Positions 6,631 to 13,378 of a stretch of 15,147 bases of DNA are shown piece after piece. Source of the stretch: JANYJJ01 sp038241115 (GTDB lineage Bacteria; Pseudomonadota; Gammaproteobacteria; Burkholderiales; Burkholderiaceae_C); contig JBBRGA010000084.1 in the NCBI GenBank assembly GCA_038241115.1, positions 1-15,147 on the forward strand, read 5' to 3'. Made by a program: the position numbers and the translations under genes. The notes below the pieces were generated by a model. That model saw only the letters and a list, made by a program, of their open reading frames with translations, was not told the DNA's origin and did not search any database. Numbering within the stretch: position 1 is the first letter of the stretch; each line of letters begins with the position of its first letter.

Positions 6631-7478
6631 GCGGCGGAGCGCCGGCGCGCTGCAGCGAACAGGTTCGACGCGAAAAGGCGCCGGCCCATCGCCGGAACGG
6701 CCGTGGCGGCAGCGAACACCGCCTTTTTCATGGCGCGTTGCGGCCACGCGCCGCTGTACTGCGCGCCTTGTCGTTCGAGCCTGAGGGCGCGTCGCGCTGG
6801 CTCGGTCGCCGTTTCGTGAACCCAAACCTGCGCAAACGCCGTCACCTCGAGCCCGGCACGCTCGAACAACGCCAGGCCGTCGGCCAGCGTGTAGCGGCGC
6901 AGGTGGCCCGACACGTCGTCGGGGCCGTAAGCGCGGTTGCGGTTGAGCCAGTTGTCTTCAATCGGCAGGTTGACCAGCACGGTGTCGCCAAGCGCGGCAG
7001 CGTCGCGCAAAAAGCTTTCGTCGTCCGGCACGTGTTCGAGCACGTCGCTCATGATCACGGCGTCGAAGAGCGGGGCACGCGCATCGCTGAAGTCACCCAA
7101 ACGAAAGTCACCACACCGAAAGTCGACGTCGGGGAAGCGTGAGCGCGCTGCGGCCACATTGGCCGACGAGATGTCCATGCCGACCTTGCGGCCGCCGGCT
7201 TGCACCGGCACGGCCGCGATCAGTTCGCCGGTGGCGCAGCCGATCTCCAGCACGCTGGTCAGCAGGTGCCCTGGTGCCAACAGGCCCATCAGCTGCGGCA
7301 ACTTGAACAAGCGCACCTCGATGTCGATCTGCGCCTGCTCGAACGAGCCACTGGCGCGGCGCGCCACGTACTCGGGATGCTGGTCGTAGAGCGCCGAAAA
7401 GTCGACGCTGGTGGATGCGGCCGACGCAGCGGCCGAAAAGGCTGAAGCGGCCGGAGTTGCAGGGTCGTCCGCGGGCAT
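6627..7478 (-). CDS. Class I SAM-dependent methyltransferase (UbiG/Methyltransf_23-like)
   Basis: A 283-aa class I methyltransferase. Residues 1-25 are an Ala/Ser-rich leader. Motif I is SVLEIGCATGELIAAVP (about 75-91), the strand-2 acidic residue is in VGMDIS, motif II is CGDFRLGDF, and FDAVIMSDVLEHVPDDESFL is the usual post-motif helix of UbiG-like enzymes. The HLRRYTLADGLALFERAGLEV segment is typical of methyltransferases in polysaccharide clusters. The ATG at 7478 overlaps the stop of the aminotransferase (TGATG), so it is coupled to wlbC; in-frame extension beyond 7478 is shadow. Likely role: O- or N-methylation of a sugar, or methyl capping of a glycan chain. Substrate unknown. Confidence 0.87.
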   Translation of the reverse strand: MPADDPATPAASAFSAAASAASTSVDFSALYDQHPEYVARRASGSFEQAQIDIEVRLFKLPQLMGLLAPGHLLTSVLEIGCATGELIAAVPVQAGGRKVGMDISSANVAAARSRFPDVDFRCGDFRLGDFSDARAPLFDAVIMSDVLEHVPDDESFLRDAAALGDTVLVNLPIEDNWLNRNRAYGPDDVSGHLRRYTLADGLALFERAGLEVTAFAQVWVHETATEPARRALRLERQGAQYSGAWPQRAMKKAVFAAATAVPAMGRRLFASNLFAAARRRSAA

Positions 7479-8578
7479 CACTGCAGCGCGGCCAGCACGG
7501 CGCTGACCACGTGGTCTTGCTGGGCTTCGCTCAAGTCGGCACTCATTGGCAGGCTCATGACCTGTTGGCTGGCCTGCACGCTCTGCGGGCAGCATTCGGG
7601 GCAACACAACGCCGCGTAGGCGGGCTGATGGTGAACGGGTTTCGGGTAGTGAACCGCGGTTGGAACGCCCTGCGAAGCCAACGCCGCCTGCACCTCGGTA
7701 CGGTTCTGGACAAAGACGGTGTACTGCGCCCACACGCAGTCGCGGTCGCTGCGCACCGCGAGCAGCCGCAGGCCGCGCACGCCACCAAGCAGCTGCCGGT
7801 AACGCTCGCCAAGCGCATGGCGGCGCGCGATCTCCCAGTCAAAGCGTTCCAGTTTGGCGAGCACCACGGCGCATTGCAGCGTGTCCATGCGGCCACCGAC
7901 ACCGACGCGGGTGTGGGTGTAGCGCGCGCTCTGCCCGTGCACGCGGATCTCGCGGCAGGCCTGCGCCAGCACCGCGTCGTTGGTAAAGACAGCGCCACCG
8001 TCGCCGTAACAACCCAGCGGTTTGCTCGGAAAGAAGCTGGTGCAGCCGAGCGTGCTCAGGTTGCAGCTTTGCTTGCCCTGATAAGTGGCACCAAAGCTTT
8101 GCGCTGCGTCTTCGATCACCGCCAGGCCGTGGCGCGCGGCGATGGCGTTGATCGCCTGCATGTCGGCCACCTGCCCATACAGGCTCACCGGCATGATCGC
8201 GCGGGTGCGCGCCGTGATTTTGGCTTCGACGAGCGCAGCGTCGATGTTGCAGGTGTCGCGCTCGATGTCGGCAAACACCGGCTTGCCGCCCAGCAGCACG
8301 ATCATCTCGGCCGTGGCGGCAAAGGTGAACGGCGTGGTGATGACTTCATCGCCTGGCTGCAGGTCAAGCGCCATCAGCGCGATCAACAGCGCCTCGGTGC
8401 CGCTGGACACAGTGATGCAGTGAGCCGCACCCACGCGCTGGGCCAAGGCCAGCTCAAGCTCCTTCACCTCGGGACCCATGATGTATTGGCCGTGATCGAG
8501 CACGCGCTGCATGCGCTCGTCGATGCTGGTCTTCAGCGCGCCGTATTGGCTTTTCAGGTCAATGAAATCGAGCTTCAT
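7478..8578 (-). CDS. wlbC: UDP-2-acetamido-3-keto-glucuronate aminotransferase, WlbC/WbpE type
   Basis: A 366-aa PLP-dependent sugar aminotransferase. The family reaction transaminates UDP-2-acetamido-3-keto-glucuronic acid with glutamate to give the 3-amino sugar. Seen: MKLDFIDLKSQY, HGQYIMGPEVKELE, SSGTEALLIAL, IEDAAQSFGA (D157) and the PLP lysine K186 in SFFPSKPLGCYGDGGA, the SFFPSKPLGCYGDGG signature typical of WbpE/WlbC. The C-terminus is complete (PTAVHYPKPVHHQPAY and VMSLPMSADL), unlike the second aminotransferase near the left edge. The ATG at 8578 overlaps the acetyltransferase stop (ATGA). The neighbours WlbA and WlbB supply the steps before and after, which supports the substrate call. 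Confidence 0.9.
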   Translation of the reverse strand: MKLDFIDLKSQYGALKTSIDERMQRVLDHGQYIMGPEVKELELALAQRVGAAHCITVSSGTEALLIALMALDLQPGDEVITTPFTFAATAEMIVLLGGKPVFADIERDTCNIDAALVEAKITARTRAIMPVSLYGQVADMQAINAIAARHGLAVIEDAAQSFGATYQGKQSCNLSTLGCTSFFPSKPLGCYGDGGAVFTNDAVLAQACREIRVHGQSARYTHTRVGVGGRMDTLQCAVVLAKLERFDWEIARRHALGERYRQLLGGVRGLRLLAVRSDRDCVWAQYTVFVQNRTEVQAALASQGVPTAVHYPKPVHHQPAYAALCCPECCPQSVQASQQVMSLPMSADLSEAQQDHVVSAVLAALQ

Positions 8579-9156
8579 CCCACATCACTTTCTGCGAAGC
8601 GCACCGCACCGTGGCTCATCACATAGCGCTCGCCAGTGGCCGGGCAAATGGCTTCGCCGTCGAATTCGCCCGTGAACTTCAAGCGCTCGCCATGACGGCT
8701 CATCCAACCAATTCGCCTGGCGGGCACGCCGACGACCAAGGCGAATTCAGGCACGTCTGAGCTGACCACCGCGCCTGCACCGACAAACGCATAGCGCCCG
8801 ATCGTCACGCCGCAGACCACGGTGCAATTGGCACCCAGCGTGGCACCCTGCTTTACCAGCGTGGGCCGGTACTCGTTTTTGCGAGTGACCTCAGCGCGTG
8901 GGTTGTGCACGTTGGTGAACACCACGCTGGGGCCGCAAAACACATCGTCTTCCAAGGTCACGGCGTCATACACCGACACGTTGTTTTGAATTTTCACGTT
9001 GCGACCGATGCGCACATCGTTGCCCACATAAACGCCCTGCCCCAACGAGCAATCGGCACCTATGAGCGCACCGGCGCACACATGCGCAAAGTGCCAGACG
9101 CGGGTTCGTTCGCCCAGTTGGGCGCCTGCGTCAACGATGGCGGAGGGATGAATCAT
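8575..9156 (-). CDS. wlbB: UDP-2-acetamido-3-amino-glucuronate N-acetyltransferase, WlbB/WbpD type
   Basis: A 193-aa left-handed beta-helix acyltransferase built from hexapeptide repeats. The family acetylates the 3-amino group made by WlbC, giving UDP-2,3-diacetamido-2,3-dideoxyglucuronate. The sequence is very typical: IHPSAIVDAGAQLGERTRVW, FAHVCAGALIGADCSLGQGV, VKIQNNVSVYDAVTLEDDVF, CGPSVVFTNVHNPRAEVTRK, GATLGANCTVVCGVTIGRYA, VGVPARRIGWMSRHG. The family histidine in the VHNPR region is present. It starts at ATG 9156, 40 nt after the wlbA stop; that gap holds no clear terminator and only a weak ribosome site. Confidence 0.93.
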   Translation of the reverse strand: MIHPSAIVDAGAQLGERTRVWHFAHVCAGALIGADCSLGQGVYVGNDVRIGRNVKIQNNVSVYDAVTLEDDVFCGPSVVFTNVHNPRAEVTRKNEYRPTLVKQGATLGANCTVVCGVTIGRYAFVGAGAVVSSDVPEFALVVGVPARRIGWMSRHGERLKFTGEFDGEAICPATGERYVMSHGAVRFAESDVG

Positions 9157-9196
9157 GAGAACTGAACAAGCTAGAAAAACGGATTAAGAAATCGGG

Positions 9197-10255
9197 TCAA
9201 AACACCAGCGGCAGCCCAACGCGAACGCCGTCGCGTGCCGATCGGTAGGCTGCGATCAACACTTCCAATGAGCGCAAACCTTCGTAGCCGTCGACCTGCG
9301 CATGCGCTTCACCACGCAGCGTGTTGATCACGTTGTCGTAGTACAGCGGGTGACCCGGCCCGTAGACACTGGTCACGCCGTAGCTGGCGTCTTTCACCAA
9401 GGCGTCGTCGGCATGCGGCGTATCGAATTCCCAGTGGTCAATCTTGTTGACCGCCACGCCGCCCACACGCACCGTGCCGCGCTCGCCCAGCAGCGTGATG
9501 CTGCCTTCGAAGTTTTGCTTGTGGGTGAGCATGGTCACGTTGACCGATGCGAGCGCACCGCTGCGCAGACGCATGCTCATCACGCCGGTGTCTTCGGCTT
9601 CAATCTGGCGCGCCAAAGTGCCGGTGTAGGCATGGACGTTGTCGACAGGCCCCACCAACCAATCGACCATGTCCACATAGTGACTGGCCTGGTTCATGAA
9701 GGCGCCGCCGTCCATGTCCCAGCGGCCGCGCCACGGCGCTTCGTCGTAATAGCTTTGCGGGCGCGTCCAAAACACATTCACCGTCACCAGCGCCAACTTG
9801 CCGAAGCGTCCTTGGTCTACAGCGCGCTTGACCAGTTGAAGCGTGGCGTTGAGGCGGTTTTGTTTGACCACGAACAGCTTTACGCCCGAATCGCGACACG
9901 CCTTGACCATCGCGACGCCTTCGTCCCATTTGGTGGCCATGGGTTTTTCGCTGAGCACATGGCAACCGGCTTGCGCCACTTGCGTGGCTTGCTGCGAATG
10001 CAGGCCGCTGGGCGTGGTCAGCACCACCAGGTCGGCGTCGCTGTGGGCCAGCAAGTCGGTCAGCGAACTGAAGCCTGCTGCGTGGGTAGACGCCACTGCC
10101 GCCTCCAACGCCGCCGGGTTGGTGTCGCACACCGCCACCAGATCCACGCGCTGCGCGTGTTGCGCCATCGCCGCCAAGTGCGTCTTGGCAATGCGGCCGC
10201 AGCCCACCAATGCCACGCGGAGCTTGCGGTCACGAATCACGGATGGGATGGGCAT
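9197..10255 (-). CDS. wlbA: UDP-N-acetylglucosaminuronate 3-dehydrogenase, WlbA/WbpB type (Gfo/Idh/MocA family)
   Basis: A 352-aa NAD-dependent Gfo/Idh/MocA oxidoreductase. The WlbA reaction oxidises C3 of UDP-GlcNAc-uronate, supplying the keto sugar for WlbC. Seen: the Rossmann motif VALVGCGRIAKTHLAAM (about 14-30), VCDTN, the LTTPSGLH segment and the catalytic EKP (103-105) in VLSEKPMATKWDEG. The second domain has WRGRWDMDGGAFMNQASHYV and LGERGTVRVGG. The start is ATG at 10255, the last Met before the Rossmann motif; the frame is open to 10294 but that lies in the promoter region. It heads the minus-strand cluster. The UDP-GlcNAc 6-dehydrogenase (WbpA) needed upstream in the pathway, and any 2-epimerase (WbpI/WlbD), are not in the window. 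Confidence 0.88.
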   Translation of the reverse strand: MPIPSVIRDRKLRVALVGCGRIAKTHLAAMAQHAQRVDLVAVCDTNPAALEAAVASTHAAGFSSLTDLLAHSDADLVVLTTPSGLHSQQATQVAQAGCHVLSEKPMATKWDEGVAMVKACRDSGVKLFVVKQNRLNATLQLVKRAVDQGRFGKLALVTVNVFWTRPQSYYDEAPWRGRWDMDGGAFMNQASHYVDMVDWLVGPVDNVHAYTGTLARQIEAEDTGVMSMRLRSGALASVNVTMLTHKQNFEGSITLLGERGTVRVGGVAVNKIDHWEFDTPHADDALVKDASYGVTSVYGPGHPLYYDNVINTLRGEAHAQVDGYEGLRSLEVLIAAYRSARDGVRVGLPLVF

Positions 10256-10300
10256 GAAGTCAATCAAACGCTGCAAGGCCCAAGTGCCCGGCAACCCGAG

Positions 10301-10306
10301 ATTTTA
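10301..10306 (-). promoter_or_regulatory. Candidate -10 box for the wlbA-led operon (TAAAAT)
   Basis: Minus-strand TAAAAT at 10306-10301, 45 nt before the wlbA ATG. It would give a leader of about 39 nt. I see no good -35 hexamer at the usual spacing. It points away from a matching TAAAAT for lysS, 36 bp off. Confidence 0.35.
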
Positions 10307-10336
10307 TGGGTGTCCTTCGCATCAAAGCGCGCCGCC

Positions 10337-10342
10337 TAAAAT
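10337..10342 (+). promoter_or_regulatory. Candidate -10 box for lysS (TAAAAT)
   Basis: Plus-strand TAAAAT 23 nt before the lysS ATG, predicting a very short leader of about 16 nt. This fits the absence of a visible Shine-Dalgarno site before the ATG. There is no convincing -35. Confidence 0.4.
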
Positions 10343-10365
10343 TCGGCTCTCTTCGCACCATCACC

Positions 10366-11898
10366 ATGACGCAAATCACTTCCCCCAGCCTCGATACAGC
10401 CGCACCGGCAGACGAAAACAAGCTCATCGCCGAGCGCCGCGAAAAACTCGCTCACATTCGCAGCCAAGGCGTCGCCTTTCCGAACGACTTCAAACCGAAG
10501 CACCGCGCTGCCGAGCTGTTTCGTTTGTACGACGGCATGGACAACGCCGAGCTCGACCCGCTGGCGGTGAAAGTGAGTCTGGGCGGCCGCATGATGCTCA
10601 AACGCGTCATGGGCAAGGCCAGTTTTTGCACGCTGCAAGACGCCTCGATGGGCGCAAGCAGCGGTCGTTTGCAACTCTTCGTCACCAAGGACTTGATTGG
10701 CGACGCCGCTTACGAAGCTTTCAAGCATTGGGATCTGGGCGACATCATTGCCGCCGAGGGCGTGCTGTTCAAAACCAAAACCAACGAGCTCAGCGTGCGC
10801 GTCAGTTCGCTGCGCCTCTTGACGAAAAGCCTGCGGCCCTTGCCCGACAAGTTTCACGGCATGGCCGACCAGGAGCAAAAGTACCGCCAGCGCTACGTCG
10901 ACCTGATCACCGACGAACATGCGCGCGCGCGGTTTGCGGCGCGCAGCAAGGCGCTCAGCGCGGTGCGTCAGTTCATGGTGGAGCACCACTTCATGGAAGT
11001 GGAAACGCCCATGCTGCACCCAATTCCTGGCGGCGCCAACGCCAAGCCGTTTGTGACGCATCACAACGCGCTGGACCAGCAAATGTTCCTGCGCATTGCG
11101 CCCGAGCTGTATTTGAAGCGGCTCATCGTGGGCGGTTTTGAGCGGGTGTTCGAGATCAACCGCAGCTTCCGCAATGAAGGCATCAGCGTTCGGCACAACC
11201 CCGAATTCACGATGATGGAGTTTTACGCGGCCTACTGGAACCACCACGATTTGATGGACTTCACCGAGGAGGTGCTGCGCCACGCGGCCCGCGTGGCCAC
11301 CGGCTCGGCGGCCATCACCTACGCCGGCAAAGCGGTGGCGCTGGACCAGCCGTTTGCGCGTTTGTCTGTGCGCGATTCGCTGGTGAAGTACGCTGGCTTG
11401 AGCGAAGCCGAAGCCATCGATTCCGATTTGATTCGCTCGAAATTGACCGCACAAGGCGTTGAAGTTCCGGCCCACTGGACCTTGGCCGAGCTTCAGTTCG
11501 GATTGTTCGAAGCGGTGGTGGAAGAACAGCTGTGGCAGCCCACGTTCATCATCGACTACCCGGTGGAAGTGAGCCCGCTGGCGCGCGCGTCCGACGCCAA
11601 CCCTTCAATCACCGAGCGCTTCGAGTTGTTCATCACCGGGCGCGAATACGCCAACGGATTCAGCGAGTTGAACGACGCCGAAGACCAGGCCGCGCGCTTT
11701 CATGCTCAGATGGCCAACAAGGAAGCCGGTGACGAAGAGGCCATGTTTTATGACGCCGACTTCATCCGCGCGCTGGAGTACGGCATGCCGCCCACGGGCG
11801 GCTGCGGCATCGGCATTGACCGCCTGATGATGCTGATCACCGACAGCCCGAGCATTCGCGATGTGATCCTGTTCCCATCGCTGCGCAAGGAAGCCTGA
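10366..11898 (+). CDS. lysS: Lysyl-tRNA synthetase, class II
   Basis: A 510-aa class II lysyl-tRNA synthetase that charges tRNA-Lys in the cytoplasm; E. coli LysS/LysU is about 505 aa. The N-terminal OB-fold anticodon domain includes GRMMLKRVMGKASFCTLQD. The catalytic core has motif 1 (around FMEVETPMLHPIPGGANAKP), motif 2 (FRNEGISVRHNPEFTMMEFY, from about residue 268) and motif 3 (GCGIGIDRLMMLITD, about 480-494). The start ATG at 10366 matches the family's usual length; a longer frame from 10306 runs through the promoter. Its stop overlaps the next gene (TGATG). Intact, with no unusual features. Confidence 0.98.
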   Translation: MTQITSPSLDTAAPADENKLIAERREKLAHIRSQGVAFPNDFKPKHRAAELFRLYDGMDNAELDPLAVKVSLGGRMMLKRVMGKASFCTLQDASMGASSGRLQLFVTKDLIGDAAYEAFKHWDLGDIIAAEGVLFKTKTNELSVRVSSLRLLTKSLRPLPDKFHGMADQEQKYRQRYVDLITDEHARARFAARSKALSAVRQFMVEHHFMEVETPMLHPIPGGANAKPFVTHHNALDQQMFLRIAPELYLKRLIVGGFERVFEINRSFRNEGISVRHNPEFTMMEFYAAYWNHHDLMDFTEEVLRHAARVATGSAAITYAGKAVALDQPFARLSVRDSLVKYAGLSEAEAIDSDLIRSKLTAQGVEVPAHWTLAELQFGLFEAVVEEQLWQPTFIIDYPVEVSPLARASDANPSITERFELFITGREYANGFSELNDAEDQAARFHAQMANKEAGDEEAMFYDADFIRALEYGMPPTGGCGIGIDRLMMLITDSPSIRDVILFPSLRKEA

Positions 11899-12461
11899 TG
11901 GCTCAGGTGCGCCTGAACACGCTGAGCGAAGTCGAGACGGCGCTGTGGCAAGAGCTGACCCGCGCGGTGCACGACAAGCACCACGAATGGCGCACGCTGG
12001 TGCTGGCCACGGTGGGTGGCACGAGCGACGAGCCGAGCGCCGATGCGCGCAACGTGGTGCTGCGCGAAGTCAACGCCAGCGCCAAGCAGTTGACGGTCTA
12101 CACCGACTCGCGCGCCGAAAAAGCACAGCAGCTTGCCGAGCATCCGTACGGCACGATCGTGATGTGGTCGCGCCGCCTGGGCTGGCAACTGCGCTGCCGG
12201 GTGCGCTTGAGTTTGCAGACCAGCGGCCTGGCTGTGTCGTCGCGCTGGGAGAGCCTGAAGTTGTCACCGGCGGCGCAAGATTACTTGTCGCCACTGGCAC
12301 CGGGCATGCCTTTGAGTGGCGCGTCAGCGGTGCTGTCAAAGCGCCATCACTTCGCGGTGATCACTGCCGAAGTGGTGTCCATCGACTGGCTCGAACTGCA
12401 CCGCGAAGGCCACCGGCGAGCGGTGTTTGGTGATCAACCGGCCACTTGGCTGCAGGCCTAG
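11898..12461 (+). CDS. Pyridoxamine 5'-phosphate oxidase-related FMN-binding protein
   Basis: A 187-aa protein with the FMN-binding split-barrel fold (Pyridox_oxase_2/PNPOx-like). FMN-binding features are visible: RNVVLREV (about 51-58), then VYTDSRAEKAQQLAEHP with the Ser...Lys pair that contacts the flavin phosphate, and VMWSRRLGWQLRCRVRL as the paired strands. The C-terminal dimerisation segment of true PdxH, with its substrate-binding Arg and His, is not evident, so it may be a flavin reductase or general stress-type protein and not the vitamin B6 enzyme. Its ATG overlaps the lysS stop (TGATG), so it should be made together with LysS. The reaction is unknown. Confidence 0.85.
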   Translation: MAQVRLNTLSEVETALWQELTRAVHDKHHEWRTLVLATVGGTSDEPSADARNVVLREVNASAKQLTVYTDSRAEKAQQLAEHPYGTIVMWSRRLGWQLRCRVRLSLQTSGLAVSSRWESLKLSPAAQDYLSPLAPGMPLSGASAVLSKRHHFAVITAEVVSIDWLELHREGHRRAVFGDQPATWLQA

Positions 12462-12483
12462 CAACCAGTGCCAGCAGATCCAA

Positions 12484-13272
12484 TCAAGCTTGCTTGAAAA
12501 CCGGCTTGCGCTTGTTCAAGAAGGCGTCCATGCCTTCTTTTTGATCGAGCGTGGCGAACAGCGCGTGGAAATTGCGGCGCTCGAACAAGATGCCCTCTTG
12601 CAAGCTGCTTTCATAAGCGCGGTTCACGCTTTCTTTGGCCATCATCACGCTCGGGCCGCTGAATTCGCAGATGGTTTTGGCGGCATCCAACACCACGCTC
12701 ATCAAGTCGGCCAAAGGCACGACACGCGACACCAGACCGCAGCGTTCGGCCTCTGATGCGTCCATCATGCGGGCGGTCAACACCATGTCCATGGCCTTGG
12801 CTTTGCTCACCGCGCGCGGCAAGCGCTGCGTGCCGCCGGCCCCGGGAATGATGCCGAGCTTGATTTCGGGTTGACCGAATTTGGCGTTGTCAGCGGCGAT
12901 CAGGATGTCGCACATCATGGCCAGCTCGCAACCGCCGCCCAAGGCAAAACCGGCCACCGCACCGATCACCGGTTTGCGAATGCTGCTGATGGTTTCCCAG
13001 TTGCGGGTGATGAATTCACCACGGTACGCCTCCATGTGGGTTTTGAGGGCCATGGCGCTGATGTCCGCACCCGCCGCAAAGGCCTTTTCACTGCCGGTGA
13101 TGACGATGCAGCCGATGGCGTCGTCGGCATCAAAAGCCTTCAGCGCGGCGCCCACTTCGTCCATCAAAGCGTCGTTCAGCGCGTTCAGCTGCTTGGGGCG
13201 GTTCAGCGTGATGAGGCCAGTGCGCAACGAGCCTTCGCCGTGGGTCGTGGTGATGATGAATTCGTAGCTCAT
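12484..13272 (-). CDS. Enoyl-CoA hydratase (crotonase family)
   Basis: A 262-aa crotonase-family protein, the usual length for a short-chain enoyl-CoA hydratase (trans-2-enoyl-CoA plus water to 3-hydroxyacyl-CoA). The oxyanion-hole segments AFAAGADISAM (about 64-74) and GFALGGGCELAMMCDILIA are present, as are both catalytic glutamates: E116 in GGGCE and E136 in FGQPEIKLG, 20 residues apart as in rat mitochondrial hydratase (E144/E164). IIPGAGGTQRLPRAV follows. The start is ATG at 13272; the open frame to 13413 consists of translated tandem repeats and is not supported. No Shine-Dalgarno site is visible (the sequence before ATG is C/A-rich). It faces the plus-strand flavin protein, with a 22-nt gap between the stops and no clear terminator. 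Confidence 0.95.
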   Translation of the reverse strand: MSYEFIITTTHGEGSLRTGLITLNRPKQLNALNDALMDEVGAALKAFDADDAIGCIVITGSEKAFAAGADISAMALKTHMEAYRGEFITRNWETISSIRKPVIGAVAGFALGGGCELAMMCDILIAADNAKFGQPEIKLGIIPGAGGTQRLPRAVSKAKAMDMVLTARMMDASEAERCGLVSRVVPLADLMSVVLDAAKTICEFSGPSVMMAKESVNRAYESSLQEGILFERRNFHALFATLDQKEGMDAFLNKRKPVFKQA

Positions 13273-13378
13273 GGGGTGGTTGCTTTGGGTTGGGTGGCTT
13301 GTGGCTGGTGTGGCTTGTGGCTGGGGTGGCTTGTGACTGGGTGGCCGGTGAGGCTCGTCCGCTAAGACGGAGAGAGGG
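13273..13378. repeat. Leader of enoyl-CoA hydratase with 16-bp tandem repeats
   Basis: The gap between the DUF3108 gene and the hydratase is filled largely with a G/T-rich (plus strand) tandem repeat of unit GTGGCTTGTGGCTGGK. Clear copies lie at 13294-13309, 13310-13325 and 13326-13341 (one mismatch in the third), with decayed half-copies on both sides (about 13278-13293 and 13342-13356). No promoter is recognisable within it. The transcript strand would be C/A-rich and weakly structured next to the start codon. Confidence 0.85.

Noticed and set aside
7415..8626. Plus-strand 403-codon frame opposite wlbC
   Set aside because: Antisense shadow: the composition is unlike a real protein, and the minus-strand gene is complete with a PLP lysine.
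9302..10339. Plus-strand 345-codon frame opposite wlbA
   Set aside because: Antisense shadow of a clear Gfo/Idh/MocA enzyme; no motif of its own.
12462..12483. Bidirectional terminator between the convergent genes
   Set aside because: The 22-nt gap has no GC-rich hairpin followed by a T-run in either direction.
13278..13356. CRISPR array
   Set aside because: The repeats are 16 bp, head to tail and without spacers.
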